A DNA stretch of 64,000 nt from an uncultured Bacillota bacterium (GTDB lineage Bacteria; Bacillota_I; Bacilli_A; RFN20; CAG-288), in the NCBI GenBank assembly GCA_949284445.1, contig CASDVP010000001.1:1-64000 (forward strand), read 5' to 3'. Below the pieces are notes generated by a model. It saw nothing but the letters and a program-made list of their open reading frames with translations, had not been told where the DNA came from and made no database searches. Positions 18,676 to 28,441 of this stretch are shown piece by piece. How positions within the stretch are numbered: the stretch's first letter is position 1; each line of letters starts with the position of its first letter. A program made the position numbers and the translations under genes.

Positions 18676-21600
18676 ATGGCTCAAAAAGAAGAAGAAAAGA
18701 AACCAGTCGAACAGCAAGAAGACTTCTCTTCTTATTCAGTTTCGGTAGAAGAAGTTGAAAAGCACTATCAAACTGATGCTGAAAATGGTCTCACAACTGA
18801 AGAAGCTCAAAGACGTTTAGAAAAATATGGTCTAAACAAGCTTCAAGAAGGTAAAAAAGTCCCCTTTATCATCAAGCTATTAAAGCAGTTCATCGAACCG
18901 ATGGTCATCGTTTTATTAGTAGCTGCAGTCATCTCTTTAGGTATCTTCATATTTGATACTGTCACCGCTGAAAAAGGTGCACCTGCCTCAACGGAATGGA
19001 TCGATTGTGTCGTCATTTTAGCGATCGTCATCATCAATGCCTTGATAGGTGCTATTCAAGAGCAGAAAGCTGAACAATCATTAGAAGCTTTAAAGAAGTT
19101 ATCAACTCCGCATTGCACTGTGAAGAGAGATGGTAAACTAGTCACTATTAAAGCTGAAGAATGTGTTCCTGGTGATTTAGTCATTTTAGAGGAAGGTAAT
19201 ATCATTCCTGCTGATTTGAGATTAGTCACATCAATAGATATGAAATCAGATGAATCTTCGTTGACAGGTGAATCAGTCCCTGCCGACAAAGATGCAAAAG
19301 TCATTTTACCAAAAGATACAGTCACCGGTGATAGAGCTAATATTGCTCATATGTCTTGCCCGATATCATACGGACGCGGAACCGGTATTGTAATCGGCAC
19401 TGGTATGAATACCGAAGTCGGTAAAATTGCTACCATGTTGACTGATTCTGAAGATGAAGAAACTCCATTACAAAAGAAATTAGCAGTCTTATCTAAGCAA
19501 TTAGGTTTGATTTGTTTAATCATCGTTGTCGTGACTTTTTTAGTCGGCGTTATCTCTGCTTGTGTCAAATGCGGCATGAATAATACTTGGGATTCGATCG
19601 GCTTTGAAATTTTAGCTTTATTCGAATCAGCTATCGCCTTAGCTGTCGCTGCTATACCTGAAGGTTTACCAGCTATCGTCACCATCGCCTTGGCGTTGGG
19701 CGTCGGCAAAATGGTCAAAGTCAACACCATCGTTCGCAAGTTACCATCAGTTGAAACTTTAGGTTCTGTTACCGTCGTCTGTTCTGATAAGACTGGAACT
19801 TTAACTCAAAACAGAATGACAGTCAAAAAGGTTTACGTCAATCAAAAAACCTATGACGCTGATAAAGCTGAAGGTCAACGTTTCTTAGCTACTGGTATGA
19901 TGCTTTGTTCAAATGCATCCATCAACGGCGATCGCTATGGTGATCCTACCGAATTAGCTTTATTAGATTATGCCCATACTTTAGGAATCGAAAAAGAAGA
20001 AACTGAAAAGAATGAAGAACCAAGATTAGATGAATTACCTTTCGATTCAGTCAGAAAGATGATGTCGACGGAGAATCGTCTTCCGGATGGTCGTAAAATC
20101 ATCTATACCAAAGGTGCTTTAGATTCGATTTTAAAACATACTGACTTCATCGATATCAACGGAAATGTAAGACCGATCACTGAACAAGATATCATAGATA
20201 TCAACAAGGCTTCTTCCGATATGGCTAAAGAAGCTTATCGTGTCTTAGCATTCGCATATCGCTACAATGATAGCGACAATCGCTTAAGCGAAGATCATCT
20301 CATCTATTGCGGTATGGTCGGTATGATCGACCCAGAAAGAGCAGAAGCCGCTCCAGCTGTTGCCACTTTCAAAAAAGCTGGTATCAGAACTGTCATGATC
20401 ACTGGTGACCATAAAGATACCGCCTTCGCTATCGCTAAAAACTTAGGAATCGCTGATGATATCAATCAATGCATGAGCGGTGATGAGATCAATGCTCTCA
20501 GCGAAGATGAGCTCAAAGAAAAGGTCAATACGACCAACGTCTTCGCACGTGTCTCACCCGAGAACAAAGTTCAGATCGTCAAAGCTTTGAAAGCTAATCA
20601 CAATATTGTCTCTATGACTGGTGATGGTGTTAACGATGCTCCATCCTTAAAAGCTGCTGATATCGGTATCGCCATGGGTATCACTGGAACTGATGTCGCT
20701 AAATCAGCTGCAGATATGGTTTTAACCGATGATAACTTCGCTTCTATTGAAAAAGCTGTTGAAGAAGGTAGAGGTATCTTTTCTAACGTCAAAAAAGCGA
20801 TTTTCTATCTCTTATCATCCAATTTTGCGGAAGTGTTAGTCATGTTCTTCTTCACCATCTTCACCGCTTTCCAAACCAGATATCCGATCATCTTACCATT
20901 AGCTACTCTTCACGTCTTATGGATCAATTTGATCACCGACTCCTTACCGGCAATCGCCTTAGGTATGGATGATAAAGAAAAAGAAATCATGGATCAAAAA
21001 CCGAGAAATCCAGATGATGGCGTCTTTGCTCACGGTGGTCTTAAATTCACCCTCTTCTATGGTGTCATCATATTCTTGATAACTGCTATCGCTTTCTTCT
21101 TACCTGTCTTTGAACATATGAATGAAGTCAGAATCGGCGATACCTTCACTTATGGTGATGAAATTGTGACCATTACATCTGGTTGGGAATGGTCATTAGA
21201 TGGTCTCTACAATTGTATGAATTCTTCAGCGGTCGCTGTCAATTCAGCTGGTGAAGATATCATCGTTCATGTTGGCGTTCACCAAGTCAATGGTGCATGG
21301 ACGCCTTGGCAAACAGTCTATGCTACCGAAGAAGCCCTTGATGCTTTGCAATTCTCTGATGGCGTATTAAATGTTCATGAACAAGCTCAAACATTTGCCT
21401 TCACAGTTTTAGCTATGGCTCAGGTCTTCCACATGATCGGTATGACTGATTTGAAACATTCCTTCATCAACGTTTTCAAAGGTAAGAATTGGATGTTATT
21501 AGTCGCTTTCGTCTTCGGTCTTGGTATGCAGGTCTTAGTCACTGAAGTCGACGCTATGAACAACATCTTCAAAACTACACACCTCCTCTTCTTAGAATGG

Positions 21601-21690
21601 TTAGAGCTATTAGGATTCGCAGTAATTCCGTTAGTCGTTCACGAGATATTGGCTCCGTTCTTCAGAAAGAAACAGGTTCAAATTATCTAA
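18676..21690 (+). CDS. P-type Ca2+/Mn2+ ATPase (P2A, PacL/SERCA-like)
   Basis: Membrane pump that exports Ca2+ and, given its riboswitch, probably Mn2+. The 1004 residues show the cation-ATPase N domain (HYQTDAENGLTTEEA), TGES (197-200), M4 AAIPEGLPA (326-333) as in SERCA, DKTGTLT with Asp371, MITGDHKDTAFAIA, GDGVNDAPSLKAADIGIAM, and M6 LWINLITDSLPA. An extracellular loop of about 80 residues rich in beta-like sequence separates M7 and M8. It is monocistronic: riboswitch upstream, terminator downstream. Confidence 0.94.
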   Translation: MAQKEEEKKPVEQQEDFSSYSVSVEEVEKHYQTDAENGLTTEEAQRRLEKYGLNKLQEGKKVPFIIKLLKQFIEPMVIVLLVAAVISLGIFIFDTVTAEKGAPASTEWIDCVVILAIVIINALIGAIQEQKAEQSLEALKKLSTPHCTVKRDGKLVTIKAEECVPGDLVILEEGNIIPADLRLVTSIDMKSDESSLTGESVPADKDAKVILPKDTVTGDRANIAHMSCPISYGRGTGIVIGTGMNTEVGKIATMLTDSEDEETPLQKKLAVLSKQLGLICLIIVVVTFLVGVISACVKCGMNNTWDSIGFEILALFESAIALAVAAIPEGLPAIVTIALALGVGKMVKVNTIVRKLPSVETLGSVTVVCSDKTGTLTQNRMTVKKVYVNQKTYDADKAEGQRFLATGMMLCSNASINGDRYGDPTELALLDYAHTLGIEKEETEKNEEPRLDELPFDSVRKMMSTENRLPDGRKIIYTKGALDSILKHTDFIDINGNVRPITEQDIIDINKASSDMAKEAYRVLAFAYRYNDSDNRLSEDHLIYCGMVGMIDPERAEAAPAVATFKKAGIRTVMITGDHKDTAFAIAKNLGIADDINQCMSGDEINALSEDELKEKVNTTNVFARVSPENKVQIVKALKANHNIVSMTGDGVNDAPSLKAADIGIAMGITGTDVAKSAADMVLTDDNFASIEKAVEEGRGIFSNVKKAIFYLLSSNFAEVLVMFFFTIFTAFQTRYPIILPLATLHVLWINLITDSLPAIALGMDDKEKEIMDQKPRNPDDGVFAHGGLKFTLFYGVIIFLITAIAFFLPVFEHMNEVRIGDTFTYGDEIVTITSGWEWSLDGLYNCMNSSAVAVNSAGEDIIVHVGVHQVNGAWTPWQTVYATEEALDALQFSDGVLNVHEQAQTFAFTVLAMAQVFHMIGMTDLKHSFINVFKGKNWMLLVAFVFGLGMQVLVTEVDAMNNIFKTTHLLFLEWLELLGFAVIPLVVHEILAPFFRKKQVQII

Positions 21691-21720
21691 AAACTTCGAA
21701 TATTATCTGATAATAAAAAC

Positions 21721-21762
21721 AAGGTTTGATCAGTTATTAAAACGGCTGATCAAACCTTTTTA
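21721..21762 (+). terminator. Terminator after the P2A ATPase gene
   Basis: AAGGTTTGATCAG (21721-21733) pairs perfectly with CTGATCAAACCTT (21746-21758) around a 12-nt loop, followed by TTTAAT. Confidence 0.92.
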
Positions 21763-21930
21763 ATTTATATCTTGATAAACAACATTCTTGATTAATCACT
21801 TATTAATAAATTTCAGACTTCGACACTTGTCATTAATACTTTTTACAAATATTTTAATGAATATAGAGAATTTGAAGCTTGTTTACTCAATTGCGCTTTG
21901 TGGGGTTTTCTTATCACAAAGTGTTACTCA

Positions 21931-23640
21931 TCAATTTGAATAGTGGTAGAGACACAAGCCGCGATCTTTTCTTTGAAGCACATCGACACCGTCAACATAT
22001 CTATCAGGATCAACATGATTCGGGAAAAATTGTTTTTCCATCGTATAAGAATATTCTTTCGTTAAATTCTCGATGATATCGTTTCTTTTCGCCATATTTT
22101 CATCATCGATGTTATTAAAACTAAAGGGATCTGTATCATCGATCAACACCCACTCTGGTCTCGTGTCTTTAATATATGCGTCAACTTCATCTAAAACAGT
22201 CAGCATGGTCGTGTTATGCCAAGTTTGGAAAATGAAATGCGGATATTCAGGAGTTCTTTCATTCACTAACCAGAAGGAAGCATTAACATCTAAAGTGAAG
22301 ATTTCATTATTGCCACTATCTTCTAATTCATCCTGTTCTTCGATGTATTTACCGACCTCTCTAAAAGCTTGAATCTTATTATATCCACATGAGAAAAAGC
22401 CGTAATATCCAGCACAAAAATAAACAAAATCACCGAGTGTTGTGAGGAATAAACCTATTGATAAAGCCGATACGATCAGTAGAGACTTGTTATCGTTTAA
22501 TAAACCTGGTTTAGACGACTTCTTTTCTTTTAAATAAAGTTGTTCGATCAAAATCCCAATCACAGCCATCAAAGTTGGAAAAACAACAATGTAATAATGT
22601 GTAAAAGTAGAAAAATATGCAAAAAACAATCCGTTTCCGATAACATTTACAATCAGACATAAGATGGCGTTCGATTTAAAATTACCTTTTTTATAAGGTC
22701 TGATCAAGAAATAACTAAAGAAGGCAGCGAGTAAAAGATCTAAAATCATCAAAGTGATACGCATAAAATTGAAGTGTTCAGATGAATACTTCATATTCAT
22801 GATGAATGTCTGATCGATCATTTCATCAAAATATCCGCCAGTAGATGAAACGACTATTGGTATAGCAATTATTATTACAAGCGGAATCAAACAGGCGTTA
22901 AAATTAATGAAAAGATCAAAGTATTTTTTATTTTTAAATGCATAAATAGCATAAAAAACAACCAAGAAAAGAAGAGGAGCCGCATTAGTGATTCTGACAA
23001 AAATCATAATGCCTGCACCGATACCACAAATGATATTACCTATGAGGAAAAATCTATCATCATCTTTTTGACAAGCCCTTAAGTAACAATACAAAGCTGG
23101 AGCGATGAATAAAGAGGAGAAATCTTCGGTCGTGTTTCCTTCTCTGACAAATCCAGCTATAAAAACATATAACAAAGCAGTGATAAAAGCAGTGAAGTTT
23201 GAAAGATTTAATAAGCCAAAGATCTTAAACATACAAAAGGTGGTGATAGAAAAGATTATCCATTCTCCTAAGAAGAAGCCAAAAGTCGGATGAATCAGAT
23301 AACAAAGAGCTTGATACCAAAAGAAATAAATTCCTTTATGGTCATAAAAATCAACATATGGTGTTCCACCAGTAGCTATTATTTTTCCGATCTCTTGGAA
23401 AATATTAGAGTCTGTAAACATATATGCATTTTTAGGATAGATCAAAGAAATCGACACAGAAAAGAGATTGATAAAAATAAAAGAAGCTATAAAAATACAT
23501 AAAAATTGTAATGCATTTCTCAATAATGGCTTTTGATCGGCAAATCTAAAGAAATTAGTGAATTTATAAAACTTTTTATCTTTGTTTTCACAATAATTAT
23601 ATATGAAGTTTTTATCATTGACTTCTAATGTGCCTTGCAT
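21931..23640 (-). CDS. GT-C glycosyltransferase-like membrane protein (GT39/ArnT type)
   Basis: A 569-residue polytopic protein with about 10-11 helices. After the first helix the external loop has DSNIFQEIGKIIATGGTPYV followed by DFYDHKG, the acidic first-loop motif of lipid-phosphate-sugar-dependent glycosyltransferases. The C-terminal 130 residues are a soluble external domain (WVLIDDTDPF, YSYTMEKQFF). It probably adds a sugar to a cell-surface polymer; donor and acceptor are unknown. The ribosome binding site is AGAGGT. No partner gene is adjacent on the same strand. Confidence 0.75.
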   Translation of the reverse strand: MQGTLEVNDKNFIYNYCENKDKKFYKFTNFFRFADQKPLLRNALQFLCIFIASFIFINLFSVSISLIYPKNAYMFTDSNIFQEIGKIIATGGTPYVDFYDHKGIYFFWYQALCYLIHPTFGFFLGEWIIFSITTFCMFKIFGLLNLSNFTAFITALLYVFIAGFVREGNTTEDFSSLFIAPALYCYLRACQKDDDRFFLIGNIICGIGAGIMIFVRITNAAPLLFLVVFYAIYAFKNKKYFDLFINFNACLIPLVIIIAIPIVVSSTGGYFDEMIDQTFIMNMKYSSEHFNFMRITLMILDLLLAAFFSYFLIRPYKKGNFKSNAILCLIVNVIGNGLFFAYFSTFTHYYIVVFPTLMAVIGILIEQLYLKEKKSSKPGLLNDNKSLLIVSALSIGLFLTTLGDFVYFCAGYYGFFSCGYNKIQAFREVGKYIEEQDELEDSGNNEIFTLDVNASFWLVNERTPEYPHFIFQTWHNTTMLTVLDEVDAYIKDTRPEWVLIDDTDPFSFNNIDDENMAKRNDIIENLTKEYSYTMEKQFFPNHVDPDRYVDGVDVLQRKDRGLCLYHYSN

Positions 23641-23740
23641 ATTTGATTACCTCTAAATAAATATACTCTTATCTTGTTCAAAAACGAAAAAGAAATCATA
23701 TTTATTTAACAATGAGCTTAAGAATATCAATAATACTGAT

Positions 23741-23769
23741 TTGAAATAGAAATATACTTTCTATATACT
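23741..23769 (+). promoter_or_regulatory. Promoter of the 403-residue lipoprotein gene
   Basis: TTGAAA (23741-23746) and TATACT (23764-23769) with a 17-bp spacer, 24 bp before the ATG. Confidence 0.75.
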
Positions 23770-23792
23770 AAAGCCATATCGGAGGTGTTTAT

Positions 23793-25004
23793 ATGAAGTT
23801 AGGTTATTTAGCTATTGGAGCGATGTTGTTTTTAACATCTTGTAGTTCTTTAACAACAATAGATGGGGAGATTGTCAATAATGATCTATTAGAAGCTGCT
23901 ATAAAAGAAGCTATCAGCAGACCTGAAAATATCACCTCTATGTCATCAAAATCGACTAGTAATAATGACTATCGCCCACTTTATGGTGAAGTAACTAAAG
24001 GCATTGCTGTTCAAGAGCAAACTGAGGAAACGAAATTCACAGCTTACGATAATGATGTCATCAAAATCGATAACCACAGTTCGCAGACTCGTACAATCGA
24101 TGGTGCTAAAATGAAGACTGAAGTCAAGCAAACAGAAGTCACCGCTTATACGCCAACACTAGAAAATCAAATTTATTTTTTGAATTATGTCTCTCGCATC
24201 GAAACTAAAAAATCAGGAAACCCTCACTCTTATACCACCTATGAAATCGGTCAAGACCATGAACATATCAGCATAGATGACATCATTCAAGAAATGTTTA
24301 CTTCTGGTTTTGCACCACTCATGTCAAGCAGCGCAACTTTATATAAAATTTCAGATGGATATCGTTTTTATAATAAAACAGTAACAACAAACACTTTAGA
24401 TAATGAGCTATTCCCTAATGATGCAGAAAAATCCATAACCACCTATCAAGAAACAATTATAAGTGCAGAGATCAGTTCACACAACGATGTTTATCGCTTA
24501 GATAAAATTTATATGGGTGAATCGATTTTTGCTAAAACAAACTTTTTAGGCGATACTATTAAAGATAAAAAGATTGAAACAGCTGAAGCTGAAATAAGTT
24601 TCAGCTATGGTGATAGATCTAAATATTCTGGTGATATTCCAACTCAAGAAGATTACACCAATAAAACCAGTTATAGTCCGGCTCTATTCATCAATAACAG
24701 CCTTGTTCAGTTCACTGATTTATCAAATGAATATCAAGCTTTGACTGGCAAAAATTCTTATCTATATCGTTATACATTAGATAGATTTACATCTTCTACA
24801 TATTCATTACAAATTGGTTCATCTAATATCGGCGCTGATGCAATCGAAACAGATGACAACATCACTTTGCAATTCACTGGCAGTACTTTCACTTTAACCG
24901 AAATTATGACACGAGAATATAACATTTATTTAGATGTTATTATCGGCGTAGAAAGCCACGTTTATAACGTGATAATTCATTACGGAAACGAACTCATTGA
25001 CTGA
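23793..25004 (+). CDS. Unknown lipoprotein, 403 residues
   Basis: The signal peptide ends in the lipobox LTSC (Cys17), so the protein is predicted to be lipid-anchored outside the membrane. The mature part is rich in Thr and Ser and looks mostly beta-stranded. It has repeated dyads of strands, for example FTAYDNDVIKIDNHSSQT and YRFYNKTVTTNT, like lipid- or ligand-binding lipoproteins. No known domain is recognised. It has a GGAGGTG ribosome binding site, is monocistronic and ends at a strong terminator. Confidence 0.85.
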   Translation: MKLGYLAIGAMLFLTSCSSLTTIDGEIVNNDLLEAAIKEAISRPENITSMSSKSTSNNDYRPLYGEVTKGIAVQEQTEETKFTAYDNDVIKIDNHSSQTRTIDGAKMKTEVKQTEVTAYTPTLENQIYFLNYVSRIETKKSGNPHSYTTYEIGQDHEHISIDDIIQEMFTSGFAPLMSSSATLYKISDGYRFYNKTVTTNTLDNELFPNDAEKSITTYQETIISAEISSHNDVYRLDKIYMGESIFAKTNFLGDTIKDKKIETAEAEISFSYGDRSKYSGDIPTQEDYTNKTSYSPALFINNSLVQFTDLSNEYQALTGKNSYLYRYTLDRFTSSTYSLQIGSSNIGADAIETDDNITLQFTGSTFTLTEIMTREYNIYLDVIIGVESHVYNVIIHYGNELID

Positions 25005-25033
25005 TCAATAGAAGATAAAATAAAGTTATGCTT

Positions 25034-25069
25034 AACCATCGCCTTAGCAAATACAGGCGATGGTTTTTA
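25034..25069 (+). terminator. Terminator between convergent genes
   Basis: AACCATCGCC (25034-25043) pairs with GGCGATGGTT (25056-25065), loop 12 nt, followed by TTTTT on the plus strand. The T-run overlaps the stop of the convergent gene at 25067, so it may also help end the minus operon. Confidence 0.88.
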
Positions 25070-28000
25070 AATCTTTTTCTTCAGTTTATCACAGATGTTT
25101 ATAACTACATTATGATCTAGATAATACAAGAAATAAGCAAAAAAGAGTTTGAAATTAGTTTCATTAACAACTGTATCTGTTGCAATTTTAAAGTCTACCA
25201 TCTCTTTTAAAGCATATATGAACATATGATCTATCGATAAAGATAATTGATTCCTCGCTTCGATCAAAAAATATTTATTATGCATATAACAATATTCAAA
25301 AGCTTCTTTCATAAAGAAAGATAATTCTGAATAGTTAGATACTAAATCATTTTCTAATAAAAACTGATTGATCAATTCTTTATAATAGGTCAATTCTGGT
25401 TTGAAAACATCAGCGACTACACCTGTACAATCTTTAAAAACATAGGCAGCATGACCATCGAGCAAGCGATGGTTGTTTAACAAGTTAATGTTTACGCTGA
25501 TATTGTTACTTTCAAAAGAATCACGATATTCTGAACGAGGTAATATGAAATATCCTTCTTTTAATAATTCGTTATAAAACAAGGTCGAAAAAGTGAAATA
25601 ATAAGCGCTATATTTAACACTTTTTATCTTAGAGATACAGATTGGAGCTCTCGTATAATCATTTTTAATCGGAGTTATTTTATATTCATTAAGCAAGTCT
25701 TTATCAAATCGATTATTACTTTTTGATTTCTTGATCCATAAATCTTTATTCAAGATCGGTAATCCAGTCATACCTGGAATCAAATATGGATAAAGTTTTG
25801 TATTATTGAAATGCTTGACTAAGAATTTACTAGCTTCAATCGCTTTAGGTATTAATTGATAATCTTCTTCACTCACTAATAGCTTATTTTCTTTTGGATC
25901 TAAAATAGCCGTCATAAATGGACTTAAATAAATCTCTTGTTCGTTTTTAAGACGACTAAAAAGATAAAACCAAGCATCCAATCCCAGTTTGCTGTGGTAA
26001 TAATAAAATAAAATCTCATTGAAAAACATGCGACATTTCTTTAGTTGTTTTTCTTCATCTGGACCTATTCCTGGAATTTTTTTATCTAAAATCCAATAAT
26101 TGAAATATGAGTTTGAATTATGCTCCATATCAAGTGGAAAATACTCAAAGTAAAGAAGATGTACATTTAAGATAGAAGTGATCAAATTATCAGCGGTGAA
26201 AAAACGTTTCATTTTACCCGATAATTCAGGTGTTAAAGCTTTAAGAGGATTAGTCGAATCTAAAGCATTTAACAAAACTTTATCATCAAGGCCCATCAAG
26301 ATCATCTTGATTCTGCTCAATTGAACATCTTGCTTGATGATTTCTAAATATTCGTCTTTATCGAACATTGAAATGTTCTCTTTTATAAATGGATATGATA
26401 ATTTCTTACCCTTATCTATACTGACATTTAACATCTCTTCTGGCAGACCTAGACTTAGGTTGAGGCTTTTTATTTTTGCTTCTATATTTATCCCTTTTCT
26501 ATAACCATAAAATGAAAAATAATTCGTTGAATATTGTTTATTGATTCTGATCAAAGTATTGATTCTATCAACATCTCTTTTATCTAAGTAAATCTCTGAC
26601 TCTGGTGTCTTGCTATATCCACAAAAATATAATCCTTTATGGATATAAGGGTATTCCAAATACGGATTATAAATAATGCATTCCTGATTGAAATAATCGA
26701 GCACTCTTTTCGCATCATATTTAAAATAATTATTCTTTAATGTCTTAGATTTAGCTTGTATTATATGTAAAAATCCAGCTTGAATGATCAGATATAGCTC
26801 TTCAAAACTAAAATCATGAGAAGATGAAGAATACGCTTCTTGTAAAGTTAATCCGTCTGTCATCAAATCGAAAATTTTTTTAATAATTTTGATTTGAGCA
26901 CCAATGGTTTCGTTATTTATAATCGCTTGTAATCTATCATTAGATATATTTTCAAATTCTTCTGGACGATCATAATCCTGAAAATTGACAAGAGCTTCTT
27001 TATAAAAATTATAATCTCCAGTAATTAAAGAATGTATTTTCTTATCTGTGATTGCATTTTCTTTAGCACTGATAATCGTCACCCAATCGTTTGATTGAAA
27101 CATTGCAAAAGGATTAGAAATAAATAGACCTTTATCTTCTAGATGTGTCAAATAATAATTTCCTAGCCGTAAAGAAGAAGTCAGATGTTTTTCGATATCT
27201 ATTTGACCAGTAGGATAGACTAATGGCTTACATATTCCAGCAGAAACCTGAGAAATATTGGATTTAAAATTTAATAAATTGACAAAATCATCACTGCTAG
27301 CTTGCTGAAAATCAAAGTACTCGAAGTCTTTAAAAATAATATACGGCATCCCCATCATCTTTAAGAAAACTGCTGGTATGAATTTATATTGATGATGTCT
27401 AGTCATAAAGCAATGGACGGCTTCATAAGCGAATTTGATAGATTGTTTATCAGCTTTATCAAAATAATAACTTTGAAAGATGATATCCTCTCTCATTTGA
27501 CCATCTTTTTTATAAAAAAATCTCTCTTTCTTACCGTAAGCAAGAAAATGAGTACCAAAATATATTTGTGAATAATCTGAGTCTAATTCCTCATCGCCAT
27601 GTTCTAAAACTGTGGTTCCAAATAAGAATTTATCAGTGTCATAAAAAGTATGATAGAACTGGTTTAATAAACCTTTGATAATGCTATAAAAATAAGTTCT
27701 CAAGGCTTTAATTGCGATTATCTCTTCTTTTTTATTATCACCGATCGGTTGAAAAGCATAATTAAATTTTTCTTCTAGTGTCAGATCATCTAACGGCTTA
27801 AAAAACTTGAGATATGTATCCTTAGTCAACAAATGGGTATCAGATACGAAATCAATGATTAATTTATCAGCGGTTTCCTCATCTTGAATATAGTTTAACG
27901 GCAACCTTTTGATATCGATTTTAACCCTTTGATAATCAGAGCTATCATTATCAACTTTATCTCTTAAGCGGAATAAATCTGGAAAATATAACCCCTTAGA

Positions 28001-28435
28001 GATCAAATAATTCACGGCTTGATGCGTAGAGACTTCATCACTTAGTAGGACATCACTGCTGATATATTTATCATCGTCAAAGTTAGAAAGATTATCTTCA
28101 AAGGAAATAGAGCTTAAGATTTCATCTTGTGATAATAAAACTGCTTCGCCTTTATCATCTTTTCTAGTCATCACCATCATCGGTAGGCCGATGACTTTCA
28201 TATAAGTCACAAATTCACTGCGTTTCTTCTCTTCTCTACTCAGTTTAGAATCATTAAGATCATCTCTAAATTTTTTATAAAAATCAAAGCGAGCCATCAA
28301 CGATTCTTTATCTTCAATCGCCATATGAAAATGATTTTTATCATCGATAAAAACATCATAAAATTTGCTTGAAATAATATATGGATATGGTGATTGATGA
28401 GAGACTTTTTTCTCTTCAATATATTCCTTTGTCAT
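25067..28435 (-). CDS. Giant repeat protein A (1122 residues), unknown
   Basis: Not a family I recognise. No signal peptide or membrane helix is seen. By eye it has four copies of a module of about 100 residues, starting near 17, 287, 594 and 837. Each has an aromatic/Gly start (YPYIISS, YFGTHFLAY, YPYIHKGLYF), an acidic segment like EDKESL, then a GLP- or GMP-type turn (IGLP, MGMP, LGLP, TGLP). Copies 1-2 also have a FEDN/FKSN-type end. The module matches that of the next gene upstream, protein B, but lacks its cysteine pairs. Helical linkers of about 150-200 residues join the copies. The ribosome binding site AGGTGG is made from the last codons of B (6-bp gap). Last gene of the operon. Confidence 0.85.
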   Translation of the reverse strand: MTKEYIEEKKVSHQSPYPYIISSKFYDVFIDDKNHFHMAIEDKESLMARFDFYKKFRDDLNDSKLSREEKKRSEFVTYMKVIGLPMMVMTRKDDKGEAVLLSQDEILSSISFEDNLSNFDDDKYISSDVLLSDEVSTHQAVNYLISKGLYFPDLFRLRDKVDNDSSDYQRVKIDIKRLPLNYIQDEETADKLIIDFVSDTHLLTKDTYLKFFKPLDDLTLEEKFNYAFQPIGDNKKEEIIAIKALRTYFYSIIKGLLNQFYHTFYDTDKFLFGTTVLEHGDEELDSDYSQIYFGTHFLAYGKKERFFYKKDGQMREDIIFQSYYFDKADKQSIKFAYEAVHCFMTRHHQYKFIPAVFLKMMGMPYIIFKDFEYFDFQQASSDDFVNLLNFKSNISQVSAGICKPLVYPTGQIDIEKHLTSSLRLGNYYLTHLEDKGLFISNPFAMFQSNDWVTIISAKENAITDKKIHSLITGDYNFYKEALVNFQDYDRPEEFENISNDRLQAIINNETIGAQIKIIKKIFDLMTDGLTLQEAYSSSSHDFSFEELYLIIQAGFLHIIQAKSKTLKNNYFKYDAKRVLDYFNQECIIYNPYLEYPYIHKGLYFCGYSKTPESEIYLDKRDVDRINTLIRINKQYSTNYFSFYGYRKGINIEAKIKSLNLSLGLPEEMLNVSIDKGKKLSYPFIKENISMFDKDEYLEIIKQDVQLSRIKMILMGLDDKVLLNALDSTNPLKALTPELSGKMKRFFTADNLITSILNVHLLYFEYFPLDMEHNSNSYFNYWILDKKIPGIGPDEEKQLKKCRMFFNEILFYYYHSKLGLDAWFYLFSRLKNEQEIYLSPFMTAILDPKENKLLVSEEDYQLIPKAIEASKFLVKHFNNTKLYPYLIPGMTGLPILNKDLWIKKSKSNNRFDKDLLNEYKITPIKNDYTRAPICISKIKSVKYSAYYFTFSTLFYNELLKEGYFILPRSEYRDSFESNNISVNINLLNNHRLLDGHAAYVFKDCTGVVADVFKPELTYYKELINQFLLENDLVSNYSELSFFMKEAFEYCYMHNKYFLIEARNQLSLSIDHMFIYALKEMVDFKIATDTVVNETNFKLFFAYFLYYLDHNVVINICDKLKKKI

Positions 28436-28441
28436 GATTGT

